In this document: one piece after another, positions 43,004-52,089 of the stretch | Position numbering within the stretch: position 1 is the first letter of the stretch | How the letters are laid out: every line of letters starts with the position of its first letter | Source: Phycisphaerales bacterium UBA2421 | GTDB taxonomy: Bacteria > Planctomycetota > Phycisphaerae > Tepidisphaerales > Tepidisphaeraceae | Direction: 5' to 3' | Assembly (NCBI GenBank): GCA_002343075.1 | Contig: DDRH01000051.1 | Coordinates: 169,111 to 233,110 of the forward strand | DNA: 64,000 bases | Program-made: the position numbers and the translations under genes | Notes under the pieces: model-generated | The model's database searches: none | What the model saw: the letters and a program-made list of their open reading frames with translations, nothing else | What the model was told of the DNA's origin: nothing

Positions 43004-44245
43004 TCACCGCACCAGTGAGATGCCGACGCGAAAATTGGTATCGCTATCGTTGTAGCCCAGAAGGCTCTCGCCAAAACCCGTGAATAGCTGGCCGTGCAGG
43101 TAGATATCGATGCTATCAAAGAGTGCCTTGCGGATTGGGTACGACAAGTCGAGCTGCAAACTGCCCTTATCAAAGTCGCTGCCGATGCGGCCCGTAGCTG
43201 AAAGCTGCAGGCCGTCACCCTTTCCGGCCACCACCTTCAGGTCGCCGTAGCCGCGAAACTGCTCGATGTCATCGTTGTCCTCCTGTGATCCCAGATAGGC
43301 CCAGACGCGCGGGCCGATGCTGACAAACCACCCTTCTCGATCGCCGAGCGTTATGACCGGGCGGACATACGCAATGTTGACGCTCCGCGATTCGTCGCCG
43401 TCCCGGCCATTCGACTCATGCTGCAAGCCCAACTGCAGATCGAGGCGCGAGACCGGCCCCCAGTCGCCGGGGCGGATGTTGTCCCAAATCCAAAGCAGTT
43501 CGGGCTTATAGCTATTGTCAAAGAATGGCTTGCTTTCCCCTTCCAGATCCCAAAACGATAGTTGCGTGTAGGCAAGGTGAAAACCCGTCGTCCAAGGTGC
43601 TTTCTCGCCCAGCGGGCTGTCGGTGGGGACAATCTGGTACTTAAAGCTGAACTGAAACTTTCCGTTAGGCTCGTCAGCGCCGATCAGAAAATAGATCGGT
43701 TCGTGCGCCGAGAACTGCAGCGGGCGATACTCGACCAGTCCCGCCTCGGCTACAGTCTGGCCGAAGATCTTCACAGGTGTCGCCGTTCCAGCAGTACTGT
43801 CGGCTGGCGATGCGGTGGCGGAGCCTTCGAGACTCCGCGGATCCGCCTCCGGCCGCCTCACGACGAGAATCGACCTGCCTTGAGCATCGTCGGGCACGAC
43901 CAGGCGACACCGGACCGTTTCAAAAGACTTTGGCGCGATCGTCACGCTCCGCCCAACCGCATCGGGGACGAGTTGCACTGAAACGTCGCGCTCGCCGAGA
44001 ACAAACGCTGCGGGAATGATTGCCGGGATGACAACCGTAACCGGCGTGGTGCCTTCATTCATGAGATAGACATCGACGGCACTCGCAGCGCCGGCCGTGA
44101 ACGTTGGTTGAGACGGCACGAGGACGTACTGCACGCCATTCGACTCATGCGCGCTGCCCGCTGGCTGGTCGGCGCGAGATACCTCCGGGACCACGCAGAT
44201 TGCAGCCCACAACACCACGGCAGCGAATGCGCGGGGTAAGCTCAT
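43004..44245 (-). CDS. pldA: Outer membrane phospholipase A (OMPLA-like)
   Basis: An outer-membrane beta-barrel lipase. From ATG 44245 (MSLPRAFAA; overlaps the upstream stop by 4 nt) 413 residues are made: a signal peptide ending near SRAD, an N-terminal immunoglobulin-like region (about 30-140) not found in Escherichia coli PldA, then the barrel with the catalytic motif LQHESNGRDGDESRSVN (family H-x-S-N-G, His and Ser present) and the metal/Asn region RSVNIAYVRP. The last residues (YNDSDTNFRVGISLVR) end in a strand with a terminal aromatic-poor barrel signal. The extra domain may bind calcium or a partner. Confidence is high for the fold. Confidence 0.85.
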   Translation of the reverse strand: MSLPRAFAAVVLWAAICVVPEVSRADQPAGSAHESNGVQYVLVPSQPTFTAGAASAVDVYLMNEGTTPVTVVIPAIIPAAFVLGERDVSVQLVPDAVGRSVTIAPKSFETVRCRLVVPDDAQGRSILVVRRPEADPRSLEGSATASPADSTAGTATPVKIFGQTVAEAGLVEYRPLQFSAHEPIYFLIGADEPNGKFQFSFKYQIVPTDSPLGEKAPWTTGFHLAYTQLSFWDLEGESKPFFDNSYKPELLWIWDNIRPGDWGPVSRLDLQLGLQHESNGRDGDESRSVNIAYVRPVITLGDREGWFVSIGPRVWAYLGSQEDNDDIEQFRGYGDLKVVAGKGDGLQLSATGRIGSDFDKGSLQLDLSYPIRKALFDSIDIYLHGQLFTGFGESLLGYNDSDTNFRVGISLVR

Positions 44246-46152
44246 TGTGCAAGTGCCTTGATCGCGTGCGCGATTCCGTCGGAATCCAAGCCCTGATGTC
44301 CCATCTGCTGCCAAAGTCCGCCGGAGCCTTCGCGGTGGGTGCCGATATGGTTGTATCTCCCCTTAAACCCTCGCTTGAGTAGCTCGGTCCCGAATCTGCT
44401 TCCCAAGCCCGTCTTGATGTTAAAGCCCTCAGCCACTAGGACAAACGGCGCTTCCGCCAGCCTCTTCATCATCGTTTCGTCATAGGCATTCAGGGTTGAT
44501 TTGTTGATCAGGCCCACCTTCACACCCGACTCAGTCAGCTTGATAACCGCGTCCAGCGCGCGATAGAGCGCTTCGCCATACGCCACAACATACCCCCCGC
44601 CGCCGGAGTCGCGGATGATATCGTCGCGGCCTGCGGAAAAGGTGTATCCGTCACCGAAGAAAGGGGTGCCATCTTCTTTCAAAATGTCCGGCACCGGTGC
44701 ACGGGTGGAAAACACAAACCGTAAACCGCCATCGCTGAATATCTTCTTCACACATTTCGCAAACTGATGCTGATCTGCCGGGAAGTAGAGCCGGGTCGTG
44801 TCCTTTCCCTCGTCGGGCAGCCCACCATCTGCGAACATACTGTTGATTCCGAAATGGCAGGTGTTGTCCGCCATATCATCACAGCCGCTGTGGCTGAAGT
44901 GAGAGAGCACATTCGCCTGATTCAGCCGCGCCATGGTGATTTCGCTGATGCACATTTCGAGAAATGCGCTGAAGGTCGCAAAGATTCCCTGCCTGCCCTT
45001 TTCCGCTCCGAAGCCGGCGGCGGCGCTGAAATTGCCCCGCTCCATGATGCCCGCTCGCACAAAGACATCGGGATGCTTCTTGCGGATATGATGCAGCCCG
45101 CATGAACCTTCGAGGTCGTTATCAAACACGCGCACATTCGTCAGGCGGTCGGCGGGTGGCATATAGTCCAGAATTTCGTTGACAATTTTGCCAAAATCAT
45201 CGCGATTCTTCCCAACGCCTGTGCTTCCCTTGAACACGAGCGGGCTTTTGTCGGGCTTGGCGCTGCCGAGCAACTTTGCCGCGGCCTGATGCCCCCGTTT
45301 TTCGAGATATGCGACCGCAACATCGGTCTTGAGCACTTCGTGCGCATGCGGTGATCCTTCCGCATGTTCGATGCCGGGTGCCATCAGTCGCTTAATCACG
45401 AGGGCGCGCGGGCCGTCGGTCTTGAAAGCCCGGGCGAGATTTGTGTAGAGGGCTTCAAAGTCTTCCCCCAGCACTGTTTCTGTCGCCAATCCATGCCCGC
45501 CAAGTGTCTTGGTCAGATCAAATCCCGGCATGTACTCATTGGGGTGGCCGGCGATGGTGACGTTGTTATCGTCAACCAGCACTTTAATATTCACGTTTTT
45601 GCCGACGGCGAGCCGGGCGGCCTCGGCGTTATCGCCTTCCATCTGTGAGCCGTCACTGCCGAGCAGAATTACCGCCTTGCCGGGGTTGGCCATGGCTACA
45701 CCGTTGGCAAAGGCCCACATATGGCCGAGCCGTCCCGAGGAAAACTGTACGCCGGGCGTTAATCCACGCTCGGGATGGCCGGGCAGGTGCGCATTGTACT
45801 CGCGATAGTGCAGGAGCTTCTCAGCCGGCATGTGCCCGTCGAGCACGCTGAGGAGGTACTGCGTGGCCACGCGATGCCCGGCTTCATCATAAAACACCGG
45901 CACGATCGGCGCGCCTCCCGCGATGAACGCTCGAATGATCATCACCTCCGGCACCGTGTCGTAGGCGCCACCCGTGTGGCCACTCAGTCCCTTTGAACCC
46001 GCCAGCGCCGTGAAGAACACGATCGCATCGCGGCAGAGCTGGATGTTGTGCTGGAGAGTGGAAAGCTCATTCGGCTCGAGTTTGTCGCGCTTCGGATCGA
46101 GCTTCAGCGGCAGGAGGGCGGTCAGGTCGATTGGAAATTTGTCGGCGTTCAT
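44242..46152 (-). CDS. Transketolase-family thiamin-diphosphate enzyme, subtype uncertain
   Basis: A full-length transketolase-like protein distinct from the tkt gene at 35281. I start at ATG 46152 (MNADKFPID). The 636 residues have the N-terminal TPP motif LLGSDGSQMEGDN with the distal DDNNVTIAG, a His-rich GHTGGAYDTVP near the start and a central FSAFLEMCISEI region as in transketolases. Compared with tkt, the N-terminal part is longer (SGHTGG instead of SGHPG) and the C-terminal domain carries HIGTHREGSGGLW. Phosphoketolase and DXP synthase lack this pattern, so I call it a divergent transketolase. Whether it acts on pentose phosphates or another keto acceptor is open. pldA overlaps its 3' end. 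Confidence 0.82.
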   Translation of the reverse strand: MNADKFPIDLTALLPLKLDPKRDKLEPNELSTLQHNIQLCRDAIVFFTALAGSKGLSGHTGGAYDTVPEVMIIRAFIAGGAPIVPVFYDEAGHRVATQYLLSVLDGHMPAEKLLHYREYNAHLPGHPERGLTPGVQFSSGRLGHMWAFANGVAMANPGKAVILLGSDGSQMEGDNAEAARLAVGKNVNIKVLVDDNNVTIAGHPNEYMPGFDLTKTLGGHGLATETVLGEDFEALYTNLARAFKTDGPRALVIKRLMAPGIEHAEGSPHAHEVLKTDVAVAYLEKRGHQAAAKLLGSAKPDKSPLVFKGSTGVGKNRDDFGKIVNEILDYMPPADRLTNVRVFDNDLEGSCGLHHIRKKHPDVFVRAGIMERGNFSAAAGFGAEKGRQGIFATFSAFLEMCISEITMARLNQANVLSHFSHSGCDDMADNTCHFGINSMFADGGLPDEGKDTTRLYFPADQHQFAKCVKKIFSDGGLRFVFSTRAPVPDILKEDGTPFFGDGYTFSAGRDDIIRDSGGGGYVVAYGEALYRALDAVIKLTESGVKVGLINKSTLNAYDETMMKRLAEAPFVLVAEGFNIKTGLGSRFGTELLKRGFKGRYNHIGTHREGSGGLWQQMGHQGLDSDGIAHAIKALAQ

Positions 46153-46302
46153 AACTGGGTTATCGCGAGAAACCGCCCGCGCGGCAAGAATGTTTCCGGC
46201 AAATAGTGTGAACACGCAGCAATGCAAATCCGCGCGCCCCCCAACTCCGATCCCGGCGGTGGTTGACGTCGGGTAAATCTTCGATGACTCTCTCGAAACG
46301 TC

Positions 46303-47166
46303 GTGAGCATTTCTATCTGCATCCTCGCATCAGGTTCTTCCGGCAACTGCAGCGTCATCCGCACGAGCGGCGGCGTGATGCTGGTGGACGTTGGCCTTTC
46401 CCCGCGCGCCACGAGCGCCCAGCTGAGCTCGGTTGGGGTCGAACTGGCTGATGTAAGCTCGATGTGCCTCACGCACCTCGACGGTGACCACTTTCAGACC
46501 GGCTGGCGCAAAGTGATTGTCGAGAGGCAAATCAAAGTCTTCTGTTCGGAGCTCAATCGCCGCCACCTTCTAAACCGGGACAATCACCCGCTCGCGCCGC
46601 TGGTTCGAGCGGTCGATTTTCAGGCCGTCGAACCGCTTGGCGGACTTTGCATGACTCCCATCGAACTGCGCCACGACATGGAAGGCTCGACCGGATTTCG
46701 TTTTGACAGCGCGGGCGAATCCCTCGGCTTCGCAACCGATCTGGGCAGGGTGCCTCCGGTGCTGATTGAGGCCTTTACAGGCGTGAACATGCTCGCGATC
46801 GAGAGCAATTATGATGTCAAAATGCAATTGCAGTCCTCTCGACCCAATGCACTGAAGAGCCGCATCATGGGTGGCAGCGGGCACCTTTCCAATGATGAAT
46901 GCTTCGCCGCAGTTACCCGGATTTTCGACCGTTCACAGTTGCGATGCGGTCATGTGCCCAGCCAAATTGTATTGTTGCATCGAAGCCGGCAGTGCAACTG
47001 CCCGGACCTGCTTCGACGACAGTTCGAGCGGGACCCTCGGTTCGCCGACCGGCTGACACTCGCGCACCAAGACCAGCCGACGCCGTGGCTGCGACCGGTG
47101 ACACGCCCCACCGCACCCGGCGAACAACTGCTCCTCGGCTGGCCAACCGGTGCCGCTTTACGGTGA
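46303..47166 (+). CDS. MBL-fold metallohydrolase, YycJ/VicX-like
   Basis: A probable metallo-beta-lactamase-fold hydrolase or nuclease. GTG start at 46303 (SISICILASGSSGNCSVIR). The opening ILASGSSGNC is the YycJ-type signature; L-V-D-V-G-L follows; the metal motif is T-H-L-D-G-D-H (57-63), so the second His of H-x-H-x-D-H is Asp60. Downstream ligand candidates are in ELRHDMEG, FATDLG and SGHLSNDEC, and the ending VLLHRSRQCN matches the family's L-x-H-L-S-x-x-N. 287 residues. It overlaps the convergent Rieske gene by 9 bp. Function is inferred from the family; the altered ligand might change metal preference. Confidence 0.82.
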   Translation: MSISICILASGSSGNCSVIRTSGGVMLVDVGLSPRATSAQLSSVGVELADVSSMCLTHLDGDHFQTGWRKVIVERQIKVFCSELNRRHLLNRDNHPLAPLVRAVDFQAVEPLGGLCMTPIELRHDMEGSTGFRFDSAGESLGFATDLGRVPPVLIEAFTGVNMLAIESNYDVKMQLQSSRPNALKSRIMGGSGHLSNDECFAAVTRIFDRSQLRCGHVPSQIVLLHRSRQCNCPDLLRRQFERDPRFADRLTLAHQDQPTPWLRPVTRPTAPGEQLLLGWPTGAALR

Positions 47167-47652
47167 AGCAGGTTTTGGCAGATCAATGAAAGCGCCGGGT
47201 TGCTCCCAATCTGCCTCAGCAAACTGTTGCCTCGGATCGACCACCACCCGGCCGTTGCTGATAGAAATTCCGATGCGAAAGAGCGCCACTGTCGCCGGGC
47301 CGTTAACTGGCACGCCGTTGATATCAAACGCGCTGCCGTGACAGGGGCACTTCAGCGCCGTCGCGTCAATCACCATCAGGGTGCAGCGCTTGTGCGAACA
47401 TTGCGCGGTCGACGCGTAAAGACGTTCGCCCTGACGATAAACCAATACCTTGCGCGGCTGTTGGAATCGATCGAAGATGCCCTCGTGAGCAAAGTCGGTC
47501 ACCGTTCCGACATCGATTGTTGGCGACTCGGGTTGGGTTGCCGGCACCTCTGACTCGGTGCCGCGCTCCTGCCCCGCCTCGGCAGACGCACAACACGCAC
47601 AGACACCCGCTGCGGTGACCATTGCGAATTTTCTGCGGCTCATTTCGCTCAT
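47158..47652 (-). CDS. Tat-exported Rieske [2Fe-2S] protein
   Basis: An exported iron-sulfur electron-transfer protein. ATG at 47652 gives 164 residues with a twin-arginine signal (SRRKFAMVTAAGVCACCA). The Rieske motifs C-S-H-K-R-C-T and C-P-C-H-G-S bind one [2Fe-2S] cluster; the first motif reads CSHKRCT, with His in the usual place. The linker region rich in P, T and E after the signal is typical of secreted Rieske proteins. No cytochrome b/c1 gene is near. It lies 13 bp downstream of the PKD/beta-helix gene; convergent with the MBL gene. Confidence 0.88.
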   Translation of the reverse strand: MSEMSRRKFAMVTAAGVCACCASAEAGQERGTESEVPATQPESPTIDVGTVTDFAHEGIFDRFQQPRKVLVYRQGERLYASTAQCSHKRCTLMVIDATALKCPCHGSAFDINGVPVNGPATVALFRIGISISNGRVVVDPRQQFAEADWEQPGAFIDLPKPASP

Positions 47653-47665
47653 GACAACTCTCTCC

Positions 47666-49408
47666 TCAATCGCGCCGCGCCCCCGCCGCGGTGACGGCGG
47701 CCGACTCGGGTAGCAGCCAGTTGGAAACATCGACAGCCAACTCCAATTGCCGATCGGTGCCGTTATTCAACCGATTCCACTTCGCAAGATCAATATAACC
47801 TCGCGCGTCGCTCCAGGTTGGCCAGACATAGAACGCCCCGCCGGCAGCAAACGGCTTGGGCTTGGCAGCGGGCCAGATGTTCTCCGTCATTGATGAAATG
47901 CCATGTGCGTCCTTCTGGCCCACATAAACGATCGCTGTCAAATCCGAGCCGGGTGCGAGTTGCGGTGCCACATAGACGTTTCGCACCACATGTAAGCCCG
48001 ACACACCCCCACCGACGCGCAAAAAGTTACCCTTGCTTCCGCGGTTGACTGCCGTGTTGTTTACGATCATCACGTCGCTCGACCGCCGGTTGTACTCCCG
48101 ATTGAATCCCTCAACGTTGATTGCCCAAGAATCGTCGGAGCGAAATCGATTGTGCCGAATCATCAACTTCTGCATGCCATGATTCACTCGCAAGCCGGCT
48201 TGGCTGACCAGATTCTGCTCAAACACCACCCACTGCAGTTTGGATGCATTCTGTTTGAGCCCGTCGCGCTCGCCGAGCGGGCCAATCATCGTTGGCCCGC
48301 CGCGCAGCGAATTGCCGCGGATGTAAATGTGGCTGCCGAAGTGAACGGTCAGCGCGTTCTTGGCTGTATCGATTCGGTCCACACTCGTTCGGTCCAGGTT
48401 GGTCAGGTCGTTGTGCGCAATCAGCACGCGCGATGCCCCGCCGTTGCTCATGCGCAATACTGCCTCTCTTGTCGAATTGACAGCGACATTTCCAAGGTAT
48501 GCCTGATCGCTCCCCTCCACCCATGCGAGGTAGCTGCGAAGCCCGGTGGCCAACGGAGCGATGCAATCCTGCATCAGCACGCCAGTGGGCGCGGCATTGG
48601 CATTGATCCCGTCGCTCACGTTGAGCAGCACGCAGCGACGCAGCGTTAGATTGACACCCGTCGGTCGCACCGCGGCGGGAACATTCTTCTTTTCCCGGTC
48701 TCCTGTAAAGACCGTGTCGAGTGTAATGTCCTGTATGACGACGTTCTGCGAACGTGTCGAAGTTTCCACGATTGGCGACCCATTCCGCGGGCCCGCCCAC
48801 AGCAATCTCGGGTTGTTCGTCGGCACGCGCAGGTGCGCCAGCCGGATCACGTCTTCGCCTGTGGTGCCATACGCTCCGATGACCAGATTCCGCTGAGTCG
48901 GCCGAAGCGTCGTCGTCACACCAAACGTGTCGCCGCGCCGTAGCAGAATACGATCGCGGTCCCGCGCCACCGAGAGCGCGCGCGCCATCGAGCGCATCGC
49001 TGTCGCGGGCGACGCGCCGTCGTTGGCATCGCTTCCTTTTTGAGAGACATAAATCGCTCGCCCCGGCGACTTGCGAACATGAATCGCCCGAGAGAGCGTC
49101 TGCCCGCGGCCTGATTCATCCGTCACGCGAAGCGTGATCACATAGCTGCCCGGATGATCGAAAGTATGTGCTGCACAGAATCCCCGCAATGTGTTAAATC
49201 GGGCACCGGGATCGCCAAAATCCCAGTCATATCGCGCGGTCATCAGGTCACCGTGCGCCAAAGGCGTGTTCACCGCGTGCACATGAACGGTCGCGGGTGC
49301 GACCAGATCTTCGCCCAGCACCGCGAACTGCGCCGCCGGTGCCTCTGCGCCCGGTGCTAGCTGGACCGTGACGAACAGAAGACCCAATATGCTGATCAGT
49401 CGAGTCAT
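47666..49408 (-). CDS. Secreted PKD / right-handed beta-helix protein
   Basis: Likely extracellular carbohydrate-related protein. ATG at 49408 (MTRLISILG) is chosen because GGAGG lies 8 nt upstream. A signal peptide (about 1-20) is followed by a PKD-like domain (about 25-115, LMTARYDWDFGDPGARF and FDHPGSYVITLRVTDESG) and a parallel beta-helix region (about 120-560; AIYVSQKGSDANDGASPATAM marks the start of pectate-lyase-like coils) with repeated V-I-x-x-N units. 580 residues, no membrane anchor or sorting tail seen. The substrate cannot be deduced. It is 13 bp upstream of the Rieske gene on the same strand. Confidence 0.82.
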   Translation of the reverse strand: MTRLISILGLLFVTVQLAPGAEAPAAQFAVLGEDLVAPATVHVHAVNTPLAHGDLMTARYDWDFGDPGARFNTLRGFCAAHTFDHPGSYVITLRVTDESGRGQTLSRAIHVRKSPGRAIYVSQKGSDANDGASPATAMRSMARALSVARDRDRILLRRGDTFGVTTTLRPTQRNLVIGAYGTTGEDVIRLAHLRVPTNNPRLLWAGPRNGSPIVETSTRSQNVVIQDITLDTVFTGDREKKNVPAAVRPTGVNLTLRRCVLLNVSDGINANAAPTGVLMQDCIAPLATGLRSYLAWVEGSDQAYLGNVAVNSTREAVLRMSNGGASRVLIAHNDLTNLDRTSVDRIDTAKNALTVHFGSHIYIRGNSLRGGPTMIGPLGERDGLKQNASKLQWVVFEQNLVSQAGLRVNHGMQKLMIRHNRFRSDDSWAINVEGFNREYNRRSSDVMIVNNTAVNRGSKGNFLRVGGGVSGLHVVRNVYVAPQLAPGSDLTAIVYVGQKDAHGISSMTENIWPAAKPKPFAAGGAFYVWPTWSDARGYIDLAKWNRLNNGTDRQLELAVDVSNWLLPESAAVTAAGARRD

Positions 49409-49631
49409 GGTGATGACCTCCAACCGATTCTGGCACGTTGCGCCACAATTGCGCACGATGCGCAGCGCGGGCAGCCAAACTCGCCGAAAGGATTGGAAAG
49501 TCGAAGAATACTGCATCTTAAAAAGTCGATTTTTTGCACGCGGGCGCTGCGCAGCGTGCGCTCACGCGGCGCAGCGCGATCTTCACTCTTCCAGTCAGCA
49601 TTCAGACACGCCGACCTGCAACAAGATAGGC

Positions 49632-49760
49632 TCACGGCGCACAAGTGACAATCAGCGTGGCCGCCCCGGCGACGACGACGGTTGCCCATACTCGCCATCG
49701 GGCGGGTAGCAGTTGCGCCGCGAGAAGGCCCAGTGCGGTGAGAATTGCCCAAAGCGTCAT
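49632..49760 (-). CDS. Tiny single-pass membrane protein
   Basis: A 42-residue frame from ATG 49760 lies 6 bp past the debranching enzyme's stop and in the same direction. Two hydrophobic stretches (MTLWAILTALGLLAAQLL and WATVVVAGAATLIVTC) flank P-A-R-W-R. It has no known family and no obvious ribosome-binding site other than possible coupling. Weak call; it may simply be noise. Confidence 0.38.
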   Translation of the reverse strand: MTLWAILTALGLLAAQLLPARWRVWATVVVAGAATLIVTCAP

Positions 49761-49766
49761 CGCGAA

Positions 49767-51701
49767 TCACATTTCCAGGTCGATGGCCAGTCGAAGCACC
49801 TCGGCCACGCTCCAGGCCTGAGCGCAGCACCCCGCCGGGCGAAGTGTTCCGGCCTCGAAGACTTCACTGATGCTGCCAATGCAGCCGTCATGGCACAGAT
49901 GATCCAACAGAGGCTTGAGCCATGCCCGGGCCTGTTGCTTGGCCGGGTCGGAGCGGTTGTTCACCTTTAGATAGGCGTCAAGAAACGCGCCGATCGGCCA
50001 CGGCCAGACCGTGCCATTGTGGTACGCTTCGTCGCGAACAACTTGCGCGCCAGTAAATCGCGACTTATATTTCGCATCACGGGCGCTGAGTGTTTTCAGG
50101 CCCATCGTAGTCAATAGCTCACTGCGAACGACTTCAACCACCGTCCGTTGCTGTCCTTCATCAAGCGGGCTGTTGGCAAGGCTGACGGCGAAGATCTGAT
50201 TGGGCCGGATCGAGAGATCCCGCGACTCGCCGTCAACCACATCAGCGCAACCCCGCTGCGCGCCCACGAAGAACGCCGGCGCGAACGAACCAAGCACACG
50301 ATCGGCAAGTTGCCCCGCCGAGGCGTCGTGGGCCGACATGAGCCGCAGTGCGTGATACCACAGGGCGTTGATCTCCACGGGCTTGCCTTGCCTCGGTGTA
50401 AATGCCACACCGTTGCATTTTGCGTCCATCCACGTCAACTGCGTCGAAGGATCGCCTTGCGTAATCAACCCGTCGGCGGGGTCCATTCGGATGCCGTAGC
50501 GCGTCCCATCGCGATAGCCTGCGAGGATGTCACGGCAGGCAGGTAGAAGGGTCTTTTCAAACGTGGCTGAATCCCGCGTTGCGCGAAGGTACTCAAACGC
50601 CGCATGAACAAACCACAGGCTCGCGTCGACGGTGTTGTATTCTGGCTCATTCGTGTAATCGTTAAAACGGTTGGGAATCATCCCCTTGCTTACATATTGG
50701 GCAAAGACCGACAGCACCGACGCCGCTTGCTCGTGACGACCGGTTGACAGGAGCAAGCCGGGAAGGGAAATCATCGTATCGCGGCCCCAATCGGCGAACC
50801 ACGGATATCCTGCAATGACCGTCACCCCAGGAGAGCCATCGGGCTTCTTTCTTGCGACAACAAAATCGCTGGCACTCATCGCAAGCCGCTCGACGGTTTC
50901 GGATGCGCCGGGCAGAATAGGCACCGCAGCACGGCGGCGCGCCAGTTCCTGATCAAAATTGATCGCCTCGGTCGGCTCGAGTCCGATGGACACTTGCAGC
51001 GTCGTTGCCCCTTCAATCTCAATTGCCCAGCGGCCGGGAACAAAGAGATCTTCCCGATCATCCTGCCCGCGCTCGGTCTCCACCGCCAGCACATGATCGG
51101 TCCACCAGTCACTCATCTGAAAGAACTGCCCGGCGTCGCAGCGGAGGTGCACGCGCTGGCTGCCGTCTGCGACTGTGCATCCCGTGGAATCGACGGCAAC
51201 CTCCAATGCGGTCTTGCCACGACGCAGCGCATGAAAATCCCGCAGCGCGACAAACGGCAGCAATTCCATCTGCACGCGCCGCCCGGCAGGATCGATCTGG
51301 TAACGAATCACAGCGACATTTCGCTGCCAGAGTAGCTGTAGCTCCTTTCGAACCCGAACGCCGTCCACGTCATAAAACCACCGCGCGGTGTGATCCAGTT
51401 CAAACCGTGTGAGGTATTGCTCGCCGCGGGGGTGAAAGTTGTTGGTGCCCGGGAACTGATTGATGCTCAGCTCGAGCATGTCGCGCTTGCCATCCAGCCG
51501 GAGAATCTCGCCGATGCGGTTCACCGTCGCGATTCTCCCCACCGGCGGCACCGTTGCCGCCATCAGCAGGCTGTGATACCGCCGGGTGTTGCAGCCTACG
51601 ATGGTCGAACCGGCAAATGCGCCGGTGCCGTTGGTGAGAAGAAACTCGCGGTCGATGAAGCGGGCGAGTTGGCCGTGGGTTTGAATCACGTAGGGTCGCA
51701 T
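49767..51701 (-). CDS. Glycogen debranching enzyme, amylo-alpha-1,6-glucosidase (GH133-type)
   Basis: Removes alpha-1,6 branch glucose from glycogen. I start at ATG 51701 (MRPYVIQTHGQLARF); the frame further upstream to 51854 looks non-coding. The 644 residues contain FLLTNGTGAFAGSTI near the N-terminus, the DGSPGVTVIAGYPWFADWGRDTMISLPGL block with its conserved W and D residues, and later YNTVDASLWFVHAAFEYL, all characteristic of the archaeal/bacterial type. The N-terminal transferase domain of eukaryotic debranching enzyme is absent. A glycogen branching enzyme is at 57955-60033 on the same strand, not adjacent. Confidence 0.92.
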   Translation of the reverse strand: MRPYVIQTHGQLARFIDREFLLTNGTGAFAGSTIVGCNTRRYHSLLMAATVPPVGRIATVNRIGEILRLDGKRDMLELSINQFPGTNNFHPRGEQYLTRFELDHTARWFYDVDGVRVRKELQLLWQRNVAVIRYQIDPAGRRVQMELLPFVALRDFHALRRGKTALEVAVDSTGCTVADGSQRVHLRCDAGQFFQMSDWWTDHVLAVETERGQDDREDLFVPGRWAIEIEGATTLQVSIGLEPTEAINFDQELARRRAAVPILPGASETVERLAMSASDFVVARKKPDGSPGVTVIAGYPWFADWGRDTMISLPGLLLSTGRHEQAASVLSVFAQYVSKGMIPNRFNDYTNEPEYNTVDASLWFVHAAFEYLRATRDSATFEKTLLPACRDILAGYRDGTRYGIRMDPADGLITQGDPSTQLTWMDAKCNGVAFTPRQGKPVEINALWYHALRLMSAHDASAGQLADRVLGSFAPAFFVGAQRGCADVVDGESRDLSIRPNQIFAVSLANSPLDEGQQRTVVEVVRSELLTTMGLKTLSARDAKYKSRFTGAQVVRDEAYHNGTVWPWPIGAFLDAYLKVNNRSDPAKQQARAWLKPLLDHLCHDGCIGSISEVFEAGTLRPAGCCAQAWSVAEVLRLAIDLEM

Positions 51702-52089
51702 GGATGGCTCTCTCAAAGGGCGTTTCGATGCTCCGATCGCTCGGGCGGGTCCCAACACGCCGCAGATGGCGTGATGTATATCACATGTCGGCAAATCCAA
51801 GGTGTGACCGATAACGATCAAGGGTGAAAGAAACGGCAAGGGTGCGACGATCAACTAGGGGAATGAATCGACAGGCCGAATTCGAGCGCCAAAACCGATC
51901 GTTCTCGGACCTGCAGCACGAGCGACCTGCCAACCGCGGTCGATCGATGCAAAATCTCAAAAAATTCGCCATTTTCGTCGTCTTGCACCGGCTTTTGAAT
52001 CGTACATCGTAAATCGTGCAGCACATTCGGCAACGTTCACGCGACTTGCCAAGGCTTGCCAGACACTCGATGGCCCAGGAGAGACCGCA
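51702..52089. other. Intergenic region between divergent debranching enzyme and RTX protein genes
   Basis: A 388-bp divergent control region. AGGAG lies about 8 nt upstream of the RTX ATG. Possible promoter hexamers (for example TTGCAC near 51982) do not match well enough to call. No RNA gene is seen. Confidence 0.5.
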
